DNA of 64,000 nucleotides from Colius striatus. Taxonomy: Eukaryota > Chordata > Aves > Coliiformes > Coliidae. The notes under the pieces were generated by a model that was not told the origin of the DNA, searched no databases, and worked only from the letters and a program-made list of their open reading frames with translations. The translations under genes were made by a program, and so were the position numbers. The stretch covers positions 55,391,367 through 55,455,366 of the forward strand of contig NC_084760.1 of the NCBI RefSeq assembly GCF_028858725.1. The letters run 5' to 3'. The stretch's first letter is position 1, and each line of letters begins with the position of its first letter. Below are positions 23,300 to 35,200 of this stretch, piece by piece.

Positions 23300-26200
23300 G
23301 TGCGGTGCGCGCCAGCCGCGGCGGTCGGTCGCCCCGCCCGCGTGCGTAAGGCTGCAGGAGCTGCTTTCCCCCCCCGCCCCCATCCCCTCCGGCGGCGCCG
23401 GGCGGCCCTTCCCGCGCCCGGTGAGCCCCCCCTTCCCCCGGGGCGTCCTAGCGGAGGGCCAGCCGGGCGGGTAACCGCGGCCTCGGCGCGCGTGGGGAGG
23501 GCGGAAAAACAGGACACACGGGTTTCACTTGGTTGGGCTCTCCTCGGCCGACCTGGAGCAAAGCCCCTTTTCCCCGCTGCAGCTTTCCCAGCCCGGGCGG
23601 GGATCCCGAGGGGAACCCAGGTTCTCTTTGCCAATCTCGAACCCCTGCCACGGCTGCGGGTAGTAGGGGCGCCGCCGGGGAGCGCGCCCCGCGCCACTCC
23701 CGGCGGGTGGGGGGGCCGCCTCCCACTGAGCAGGCCGGGGGCTTCCCCGCGAGGCGCCCGCCAGACGCCCCTCAGTTTAAGGCGGGGAGTGGGCAGGGAT
23801 CCGAGAGCGATCGGGTTTTAGGGCGCACTGACACGCGGTTTTTACTAAGTCCGTAGTGGGGGAAAGGCAAAGCTGCGCTGGAATTTTTTTCCCCCGCGGC
23901 TTGGAGAGTTCGTAAATAACAGGGCTCGTCGTTGAGAGGCCGCGTGACAGTGTCCAGCTCCGGGGTAACAGAAGAGGGGGGAAATGGTTGAGGGCGGTGT
24001 GTTCGCCTGTCCCGTACGCGAAGCGAACGCGGCCGCTGCCCGGCCGCCCGCCCGCCAGGGCCGTAACAGCGATGCGGACCGCGCGGCGTGTACAGCGGCG
24101 GCGGCGTGGCCTCTGCCAGCGCCTGCGCTCACGGCCGGCCGGGCGGGCACGCGGCGCCAGCTACTGCTGTGCTCGGGGGGTCTGCAGGTCTTGTCTCCGC
24201 CTGCTGGAGCCGGTGCTCCTTTCCCTGCCCCGTCCGGGGTGGGCGCCGGCGCCGCGGGAGAAGGGCACATGGGCACCCGTCGGTAGTGGTGTCACACACA
24301 CACATGCGCGCACCCACGTGTTGAACTGGCTGTGCCCATTTCAGTAGCTGAAGTCCCTTGCCTGGCGGCCGCAGGTAAAAGGTATGCGGTGGCCATGTTG
24401 ATACACATCTACTTTGGGTGGGTTTTTTTGTTTGTTTTTTTTTTTTAAGAAGGAAAACCTGAGCTGGATGTCCTGTCATCTTGAGTCCTTTATATTGCAA
24501 TGCAGGCTGTTGTGAATAATAATGAAGCATTATCAGAGTACAGATTTTATATGTATCTGAAAACATTGTAAGGCAGGAAGTCACTGCCTTCTTACAGTGT
24601 AATGAAGAGCTAGCAAGTTTGCTTCAATAAGCATCGTTAACTCTTGTGATAAATGGTAAGCAGTTCTTTTTAAAATAAAATTAATATTTGCATCTCGGAT
24701 GTTTGAGAAAAAGTTATATTAAAAAATTTCTTGTCTCGGACTGTATTGGCATCTTCAAGTGGTGTTGAGATGGCAGCTCTCAGCTGAGTTTAAGTGCTCT
24801 AGTAATGATAATATATCTTAAACATTCCACTGATAATGAGTTACCAGGAACTTCATCCAAACCTTCCTTAAGAAGGAAACAGGTAGACTTGGCAGGTTAT
24901 GGCAGCTTTCCTTCTAATTTTAAAACACTTTCTGGAAGAGGATACTAAGGGCTCTGTGAGGATTTAGATGTTGTCTAATGTAAGAGGTACCATTTTTGCC
25001 ACCATATGCTTTTAATGTAGACTTTCCAAATTGATTGTTTACGCTTATCTCAAGTAAGCCCTCCAAGGCTTGTATCCTTGTATTATTTGCTTAAAAATAA
25101 AGACTAGTAGTTTGAGATTCTGCAAGGTTGGTTGTGGTGGAAGGGCTGTTAATCACCGTTAATGTTATCAGCATTCAGTACCTCTCCTGTGGAGGAAGGT
25201 ATTGAGGTCACTTGGTACACAATTGATGGCATCTTTTAGAAATATGTTGTGTCAATATTATGGGGTACAGAAAGTGTACCAAGTGTGCTCCTGTACAAGC
25301 TTATATCCTTCCACTGTAAGAGTAAGTACCATCAGAAGTCTTAACAGCCAAGTTTTTTCTCCTTGCTTACATATCTCAGTGAAGCCATGGGTCCCTGTTG
25401 TCTATTGAAACGCGTCTGGGAAGTACCACATTGAAGCACTTGGAAGTTTGCTTTCTGCTGCAGTCAGTAACGCTAGGACTTGGAAACAGTATTTAGTTAT
25501 GTGATAATGCGTCACTGAGTTCAAGTCAGGCCTTAAGGTCTGTGCAGCTTTGTAGTAAATGACTGCCAGGGCAACAAGAACTAGGAGATGTGTTTCCTGG
25601 GATTTTCTGTGCTGGGCCTGAGCAATGTCAGAGTGACAATAAAGCAAGGCGCTGCATGAAAGCTGTCTGTTGGCTTTACAGGTCACCATGGTGCCGCTTG
25701 TTGGAGTAAACACATTGGCTAAAGTGATCTGTTCCTGCCCCTTCTTTTCCTTCTTTCCCTTCCATCCCATCCCTCAAAACATCTTGGTATGTTTTCATTT
25801 TCCCTACCCACCTTGGTCTTAAGCTCCTCATCAAGTAGTGAGCCTTTTCTGTGCTGGTTTGTGAGAAACAAACTCTTGGGCAGGGTTCTTCACGTGGTCT
25901 CATGGTTGCTTCTTCAAGCTTCTTTGGGTGGTAGAACTGCTTACATTTGAAGCAACAAATGTGAACTAAAGGGGCTTCTAAGAGGATGCAATATCAGTGT
26001 TGACATTTGTCAAAGGTGATAGACTTATGAAATACAGGGTGAGAGTACTGTAGATGCACAGACAAAACCTAAATCATTTTGAAGTACCTAATTTAGATTC
26101 TGCTACTTACTCATCCTTTAGGTAATGGAACAGAGTCACTGAAGAACAAAGAGCTGAGCCTTCCATTTTAGTCAAAACCCGTGGATAAAGTAAAAGGTCA

Positions 26201-29200
26201 ATCAGTCCTCTTTCTCAATTGGCATCCCAGGAGGAGGAGGATATTGCCTTGGGTGGTTACTTTTTTGGGGTGGTTATCTTTTTAGAAGCTCCAAAACCCA
26301 CTGAACTCTATCAGGTCTTTGGCAGCTGTATCTGCTTTACAAGTCCTATCAAACGAATAATGTTTTTATATTGTAAAGCAGAAGAGACCCAGTGCACAGT
26401 GTCTTTGTTAGATTCCTTCCCAATACTTAGAAGCTACATACAAAACTGATAGTATTTTCCTGTATTGAAACTGATAATTGCTGGTAAAAAATTAATTTCT
26501 TGAGGAAGCAATGAATAACAATAAAGATGTTCCCCTTCAGATATGGATAGGGCTTATAAACTGAGAGTACCCTGTTGCAGCTGCAAGGTTTGTATGCTTT
26601 TTGTTGTGGAAAGTAGTAGGCAAGCAGATCAGTTACATACTGCATGCACAAAGGAAACATTCCTATCTGGTGATGAGTGCTAAAAGCCTAGCGTGTTTTC
26701 TGCAATGATCTTTAAGTAGCTTAATGTGTCTCTCATTTTAGAATGGCCAGAGTTTTTTGGTGTTGGATGAACAGAGATTCGCAAAAGAGATTCTTCCCAA
26801 GTACTTCAAGCACAACAACATGGCAAGCTTTGTCAGGCAGTTAAATATGTGTAAGTTCTTGGATTTTTGCTTTCTAGCATAGTTCTAGATCCTGTGATTG
26901 TTTAGTTATAGACAATGTTTCCTCTGAGCAGTGACCCTGTGATCTCGGCAACTAGGTGTTGTGGTTCAAGCTGAGACAGCAATGAAGCCCCACGCCGGCC
27001 ACTCACTCACTCTCTCCCTCTCCCCACAGTGCCTGTTGATTGGGGAGGGGAATCAGAAAAGAAAGTCAAAACTCATGAGTTAAGAACAATAACTAAATTA
27101 AAATATAATAACAATAAAAAGAATAAAATATAATAACGGTAATTAGGAGAAACAAAACCTAAGAAGAAGTGCTGCCCAGTGCAGTTGCTCACTACCCACT
27201 GACCAATGCCCAAACAGTGATCAGCCCCTCCCCAACAACCCGTCCCCAGTTTCTATACTGGGCATGACATCCTGTGGTGTGGAATAGCCCTTTGGCTAGT
27301 TGGGATCAGCTGTACTGGCCACACTCCCTCCCGCTTCTTGTGCACATACCAGCCTCTTCCCGTGCCCCACAGCCCACTCACTGCCAGAGCAGGGTGAGAA
27401 GCAGAAGCAGCCTTGACACTGCAAGCACTGCTCAGCAATAACCAAAACATCCCTATGTTACCAACATTCTCTTCAATGTAAACACAAATTATAGCCCTGT
27501 ACCAGCTACTAGGAGAAAAGTAACACTATCCCTGCCAAAACCAGGAGACTAGGACACTGTCTCATCCTCAAGACTGGTAGCAGGATAGTTGAAAGAGCAT
27601 GGTTGGAATTTCTTAGTGTGTTTTGAGAGGTCTGATTGGTTTGGATTGTTTTGATTTTTTTATTTATTTTTAAGATGGCTTCCGTAAAGTTGTCCCTATT
27701 GATTCCGGGATTGTGAAAGTGGAGCGAGATGGTCCCGTAGAGTTTCAGCACCCATATTTTAAGCAAGGCCGGGAGGATTTGTTGGAGCACATTAAAAGGA
27801 AGGTTAGTGAAAATTAAGCATATGAGAACCTTGTACTTGTAAGTATGAATGAATACCAAAGTTCACCTTATGTTTAGTTGCGGGACTCTTAAGTGTAAAT
27901 TACGTTTAGATAAGCAAACTGCACTGCTGTCATATATCTTGTTTAAAGATATTTTGAGGGATTTGACTAGGCTTCTTTATCTAACCTGATTTGCTGTTAT
28001 CATAGTAAGCTTCACAGGTGGCAAAAATGAGCGAGTTAGGCTAGTATGACACTTTGTTAGAAGTAATACCGAGTATGCTTTGACTTTACTGTTGTTAATT
28101 ATCAAACTGCTTGTTTTGGTAAAAAAAGCTACTGTAGACATTAAATACTCCACCAGAAAGAACGGGGCAAACCGATAAACATGTTTATCGGACTGCTAAA
28201 TGCGATTCTGAAACATGCTCTGATGTTATTGTGAGTATAGATACCAAATAGAAATACAGCAAGTTAAGCTCTGTGTGAAGCAGTTATGATGAAATAGAGC
28301 ACTTAAGAGACTGCCTGGAGAATGTGGATGTGCACAAATGTTTGTAACAACTAAAGCTAATGTGGTGACAGCTGTAAGAGGAAATTTTTCATGTGTTTCT
28401 GTGTTTTTTTTTATTTGATACTTGCTTTATTATTAACTTAAATGCATAGTTTGTCAACACTAGAAGAAAATATACTTGATCCCCAAAGAAAGTGAACTGA
28501 GTAAAGGAAAGTATTGTTTCTGGATTTTAATCTTTTAAAGGTTTCCTCAAAACCTGAAGAAAACAAGATCAGTCAGGAAGATCTCTCCAAAATAATAAGT
28601 AATGCTGAAAAGGTGCAAATTAAACAAGAGACTATTGAATCTCGATTGTCTGCTTTGAAGAGGTAAGTTGTACTGTCAGCAAATGATCTCTAAAGTTGTG
28701 TAGTTATGATAATAGATTCTATACAAAGACCTAATTTTACATGTTACTTGATTTCTTATTGCCTAACAAAATATTGCTTTGGGAAAATAAGTTTCAATAA
28801 AAGAATTACATTAAAAATGGAATATTGTGCTATGGCAAAAAGTAATAGGCAGTGTTGGTGTTTGAAGAACTGTCTATTAGTGAGCAATTAAAGAATACCT
28901 TTAGTAATAGTTCCATAATGCTGCTGAGGCTGAATATTCAGCCAGGCTCTTGGCATATTGCTACAATTAATGCCTTTGCTTGTTGCTTTTTCATTTCCTG
29001 TTGTTTTCTTCATTTCCTCCACTACTATAAAATTGCAGAAGAGTTAGTGCCTCTGATAATCTGTTCAGAAATCTCCTTTGGAAATTCATTAGTTACTTCA
29101 GCAACAGAGGTACACAACTTAAAATCCAAATGTAAATAGAGTATTTTTGATTTGCATTATTACCTCTTTAGTAATTACTCATTCTCAACAGTGAGACAGG

Positions 29201-32200
29201 TGTGTTTCACCTGTTTAATCCTTTACAGTGTATAGGTACAGACAAGATGTATGAGCATAAGCATGTAGAGATATATGAGCATAAGTCACAGCACCTCAAC
29301 AGTAAGTCTGTCTTAGGACTCCTTAACTTACTTTTGACAATGTAAATGGTTTACTTCTGTGGCAGGGGCTAGTTCAAGTTTTAAATTACTTCAGTGGCAG
29401 AATATTTGTGGGCAAACTTATTTTGTTGAGGAAGAGTTTTTCTTAGAATCTGGCCAGTCTAGAGTGAAAATGTTCATACTCACTGTTTTCAAATCATAGA
29501 TGATTTTGGGTTGGAAGAAACCTCAGAGAGCTGTTGGGTCCAACCCCTGCCTAGAGGGCTGACTTTGGCTGAAATGACATCCAGTTGCTAATGACCTGGC
29601 AGTTTGTAGAATTGAGAAGATAGAATGGTTGGTCTTTGGCATCCATATTGTTGTCGTATGAATTTTAAATGGTTGAAGTTGAAACCGGAGCTAAATCAGA
29701 TTTAGTCATACAAAACATGTTAGAAAAGCTAAAGATAAAAAGATTTGAAGGGGAAAAAGGGTAAAACCAGACTTGACAGAGGTGAACCTGGGAACAGCAC
29801 ACCAGTGTTTGATGGATGGTCTGCCAACATCCTTTTGTCTTCCATCTCAGTGGAGACAGGAGGTGGAGATCCTTGTGGGAGCAGGGAAGCAAAGGTTAAT
29901 GTGTTGAAGGTCACAGAAACACCTTAAAATGGTAACATGGGGTCAGAAATTCCCATCCTTAAAAGGTGACCAGATCAGTAACCCATCTGAAATGCATCTA
30001 CACCAATGCACGCACCACAGACAATGAAGAGCCTGTGCACCAAAGGAAGTTGCTGTTATGGAAACGTGGTGGGATGAGTCACACAACTGGTGTGCTGCAC
30101 TGGGTGGCTACAGACTCTTCAGACAGGGTATGCAAGACAGGAGAGGTGGAAGGGTAGCCCTGTGTTAGGGAGTGTCTTGACTGCTTAGAGGTCAGTGATG
30201 GTGAGGATAGAGTTGAATATTTATGGATAAGAATCAGGAGGAAGGACAACAAGGGGAATGTCACAGTAGGAGTCCCTACAGACTGCCCAGCAAAGATGAT
30301 GAGGTAGATGAGATGTTCTTTAGGCAGTTGTGAAAAGTCTCAAGATTGCTGGCCCTCATTCTCATGGGGGATTTCAGCTTATCAGATGTCTGCTGGAAAT
30401 ACAACACAGAAGAGAGGAGACAGTCCAGAAGATTCCTGGAGTCTGTGGAAGATAACTTCCTCACACAGCTGATGAAGGAGCCAACAAAGGAAAGCACCTT
30501 GCTCAGCTCAGTATTTGTACACAGAGAAGGACTTCAGGGAGATGCGATGGTTGGAGCCCATCTTGTGCATAGTGATCATGAAATGATTTGAGTTGCTGAT
30601 CCTCAGAGAAGCAAGAAAGGAGAGTCAGAAAAACTGCTACCTTAGATTTCCAGAGGGCAGACTTTGACCTGGTTTAGGAGGTTGGTTGCCAGAGTTCCTT
30701 GGGAGGCAGTCTTGAAAGGGAAAGGAGTCCAGGAAGACTGGACATCTTTCAAGAAGAAAATCTGAAAGGCACAGGATCAAGCTGTCCTCTTGTGCAAGAT
30801 GTGCCAGCAAGACAGAAGCCTGTCCTGGCTGAACAGGGAGCTTCTGCTGGAGCTCAGGAGGAATAAGAATATGACCTTTGGAAGAAGTGTCAGGCAGCTC
30901 AAAAGGACTACAAGGACGCTCTGAGGTCATGTAGGGAGAAAATCAGAAGGGCCAAGGCACAACTAGAACCTAAACTGACCACTGCTATAAAAGACAATAA
31001 GAAATGTTTTGGTAAATATTAGTAACAAAAGGAGGGCTAAAGGGAATCTTCATCCTTTAGTGGACACAGGGGGAAGTTTAGTGGTCAAGGATGAGGAAAA
31101 GGCTGAGATTCTTAATGCTTTCTTTGCCTCAGTCTTCAGTAGTAAAACCAACTGTTCTCTTGAGCACCCAGCCTCCTGAATCAGAAGACAGGGATGAGGA
31201 GCAGAATGAAGCCCCCTTAGTGGAAGAGGAAATAGTGTATGATCTGCTGCTCCATTTTGATTCACAAGTCAATGGGGCTAGACAGAATCCATCTGAGGGA
31301 GCTGGCAGAAGTGCTCACGAGCCAACTGTCCATCATCTACCAGCAGTTCTGGCTCAGCAGGTGTGGTCTCACACGGCTGGAGGATGGCAAACATGACCCC
31401 TATCTACAAGAAGGGTTGGAAGGAGGATCCTGGGAACCTCAGGCCTGACAGCCTGACGTTGGTGCCAGGGAAGTTTACAGAGCAAGTCATCTTGACCGTC
31501 ATCATGAGGTACATACAGGACAACCAAGGGTTCAAGCGCAGTTAACGTGACTTTATGAGGGGAAAGTACTGCTCGACCAATCCATTCTATGACAAGGTGA
31601 CCTACTTAATGGATGAGGGTAAGGCTGTTGATGTGGTCTAGCTGGACTTCAGTAAGGTCTTTTGACACAACAGCATCCTCCCCAAGAAACTGTCTGCCCA
31701 TGGCTTGGATGGAGGATGCTATTGAGGCCGCATGCCAAATAGTGTGTTCACTTCTCACTGCAAGAAAGACATTTTGGTACTGGAGTGTGTCCAGAGATGG
31801 GCAGCAATGCTGGTGAAGGGTCTGGAGATCAGGTACAGCTGAGGGAGCTGGGGATGTTTAGTGTAGAGGACGCTGAGAGGAGATATGATCACTCTCTACA
31901 ACTGCCTGAAAGGGGATTGGAGTGAAGGGGGGGTCAATTTCCAGTTACGAATGATAGAACATGAGGAAATGGGCTCAAATTGCAGCAGGGGACGTTTATA
32001 TTGGACACTAGGAAAAATTTTTTCATTGAGAGGGTTGATAGACAGTGGCACAGGCTTTTCAGGGAGGTGGTGGAGTCACCATTCCTGGAGATATCTTAAA
32101 AGCTGTGTAGAAGAGATGCTGGGGGACATGGTTTAGTGGTGGGCCTAGCAGTGTTAGGTTAGTGATTGGACTTAATGATCTTAATGGTCTTTTCCAACCA

Positions 32201-35200
32201 GAATGATTCTATGATTAAAATCAACACAATTCCAGTTGTTGAATTTGTGATGGAACTGTGCTTTGAGATTTTATGTTGGACGTAAGAGCAGTCTGAAGAG
32301 TGAGTAGTAAGTGTTATCACACTGCATATAAACAGTTGTTTCTGAAAACAGCTTAAGGTTTCCTAAAACCCAAATATCAGTGGAGAGATTTTCCTTGGTT
32401 TTTGGCATACATCTGTTGAAAACTAAACTGCAAAAGAGAGAATGGTGGTATATTGTCTTTCTTTATTCATTGAAGCTTTCGGTATTCATTTACCTACCTC
32501 TTTATGTGCTTTATGATGTTGGAAACAATGAGGTTCATGGATGCTATAGCATGGACTTTTTACAGCAGGTTTTTATAGTGTCTCAGTAACTTGACTCCTA
32601 TGAATACTGGAATAATCAGGGTTTATAAAATGGCAGAATTTAATGAAAACTGGCATTTCTGCTGTCCTGCTTTTAATTTTAGCACTCAACATGTCCCTTT
32701 ATTGGACTGTTAGGTTGGCCTGCTGCTGTATGTGTGACTTGAGAGCTTGTTCTGTAAAGATGGTTCCAAGGTGGATGTAGGTGGATAAAGCCTTCTCCAG
32801 ACTAAACAACCCCAATTCCCTCAGCCACTCCTCTGAAGACTTGTGCTCCAGATCCTTGACCAGCTTTGCTGTCCTTCTTTGGACACTTCCCAGCACCTCA
32901 GTGTCTTGTACTGCTGTTGACAGGTGGCTTGCATCTAGCAAGGGATGTGTGAGGGAAGGTAAACAGGTTTGATACAGGTGAACTCTGTTTTTTACCAGTG
33001 AGAGGAAACTGCATTCTTAGGCTGTTCACTCCTTTGCTGTTGCCAGGATCCAGTTATGTGCTTGTTTGTTTGGGGGGTTTTGTTATTATTTATTTAATTC
33101 CTTGGGATTTCACTGAAGGAAGCAAGAGGAGAAGATAACATTGTTATGGAAAAGGAGACAAAGTAGTTAATTTTTAAATGCTGAGTGTATGTGTAGTAAG
33201 TATTGCCAAATTCAAGAATTTTAAAGGTCTGAGTTTTTTTCTTAAGCAGGCTGGAAATTCCCTGCGGGCTCTTTGTTGTGTTTGGGTCTTCATTTTGTAA
33301 TGCCGTGCCAAGGCTGCTAGCTGTGTGACTTCCCCTTCCCTCCAATCTTAAAACACATTTCAAAGAGCTTTAATGAAACCAGTTAGTCTTTTTAACAAAA
33401 ATTATCAGTGTAAATATTTTAAAACTTAGCTTTAGCTTGACTTCCAAATTGTTCTTTTCAAACAGGGAGAATGAATCCCTTTGGAGGGAAGTGGCAGAAC
33501 TGAGAGCAAAACACTTGCAACAACAGCAAGTTATTCGGAAGGTAAGGTTTCATTCAACTGTTGTGGGTGAATGTGGGTGCTTCTGGAGGAATGCTGGGCC
33601 ACTTGTTACCTTGCTTTGTCCACACTTTTTCTTTTTACAACGTGTGAAATATCTCTTTGATAGGAGAAGCAGCAGAGTGGTGTATGGTGAGCAGATCCTT
33701 TGTGAAAACAAACATTCAGTGTATTTCACAGCATAAGCAGAAGATAAGGACAAACTCTTGTAAAGGTTTTTCAAAAAAACAAGTTGAAGAACATCATGTG
33801 TCTTTCATTAAGCCATCCTTAAGATGGTTTATCCATTTTGTATTACTTCAGGAGTCAGATGGCCAGTATTCCATTTTGGATCATCTCAGGAGACAGCATT
33901 ACAAAGTTCTGTATTGGAAATTCACTGCTGTCCCACTTAACTGACCTTCTGACTGTGAATTTCTGAAGTTATCAGAACAAGAAATTGAGTGGAACCCATT
34001 GATAAGAGCTTAGCTTAGTTTAGTTTAACAGATTTATGATCTGCCAAAACTCATGTAAATTCAAACACTGAAAGTAGCCCTATAGCAACCAGTTACTTTT
34101 TTTTTCAGTTTGTTCAAGTCATTTGTGTGCATTTAATCCTTACATTTAACATGAGGGAAGATAGCGTAACGTTTCAAAAGGAAAGGCAGGTAATGAATAC
34201 TGTTGTGTACATGTAATTTTTTTCTGAATCTGTCAGAAATTACTTTTCCCAGAACAGTATTTACAGGCACAGGTTAATGTACACTCAGCGTCACTATACA
34301 TCATCTCTCATGGAATATAAAGGCTTGGAAGGGACCTCGAAAGATCACTCAGTCCAACCCCCCCTGCCAGAGCAGGACCACCTAGAGAGAATGTCCTAGC
34401 TCACACAGGAACTCGTCCAGGTGGATTTTGAATGTCCCCAGAGAAGGAGACTCAACTGCCTGTCTGGGTAGCGCATTCTTTGCTTAATAGAATTCTAATA
34501 GTTGGGAGTTACTGGGTGTTTTTCTGTGTACCGTGTGATGCAGTGTTCAAGTCTACTGTTACTGCCTGCTATGTGAAAAGCCTTTCTCAGACAACCCAAT
34601 AACTTAATTTTTTTTAGATATTACCAGCAGTGTTTTCTGTTCTACCATGACTTTTTTTTTTTTTAACTTTTCCAAACGGTTCTATATGAGGGCTACACAA
34701 AATCAATGTTCTGCTGTTTATGTATAGGTTATGTTGTTGAACTCTACTGCTACAAAGTGTCTTGGTACTCTAAAATAGAGAAACAATTACAGGGTAGAGC
34801 AACTAACAATAGTGTTCTTTTCTTTACAGATTGTACAATTTATTGTTACTTTGGTGCAAAACAACCAACTAGTGAGCTTAAAACGCAAGAGGTAAATATG
34901 CTCTTGACAACTTGCTGTCCAGTCAATATACTGACATGCTTTGTTGACCAAAACCAAAGGATTAGTTTCAAGATGGCTTTCTTCCTTTACTCTTTCTAAT
35001 TTAGGCCTCTACTTCTGAACACTAATGGACCTACAAAGTCAAATGTATTTCAAAAAATTGTGAAAGAGCCAGCTGACAGTAACCACCATGTAAGTTTTCT
35101 TTTGAGTACCCTTTGTTATGATGAAGAAAGGAGTGAAGGGGGGCAGACAGATCAAGTATCTTGTCATGCGGGGAATAAAACATAGCTGTGTGCTGAGAGC

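Larger units (their letters stand above)
22670..24330. promoter_or_regulatory. HSF2: CpG island spanning HSF2 promoter, exon 1 and start of intron 1
   Basis: Sequence changes abruptly from AT-rich to very GC-rich with dense CpG, covering the HSF2 start codon at 23162. The region just upstream has no good TATA box. That fits a CpG-island promoter with dispersed initiation, so I cannot fix the transcription start. The long ORFs on both strands here (up to 343 codons) come from low stop-codon frequency in GC-rich DNA and are not genes. Confidence 0.85.

Noticed and set aside
22666..23697. Long minus-strand ORF of 343 codons and overlapping plus-strand ORF of 290 codons
   Set aside because: Both lie in the CpG island, where GC-rich sequence has few stop codons. 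Composition is Ala/Gly/Pro/Arg with no domain, and the plus ORF overlaps HSF2 exon 1 out of frame.
23046..24584. Possible upstream or alternative first exons of HSF2 in intron 1
   Set aside because: No splice-consistent frame joins exon 2 other than from the ATG at 23162.
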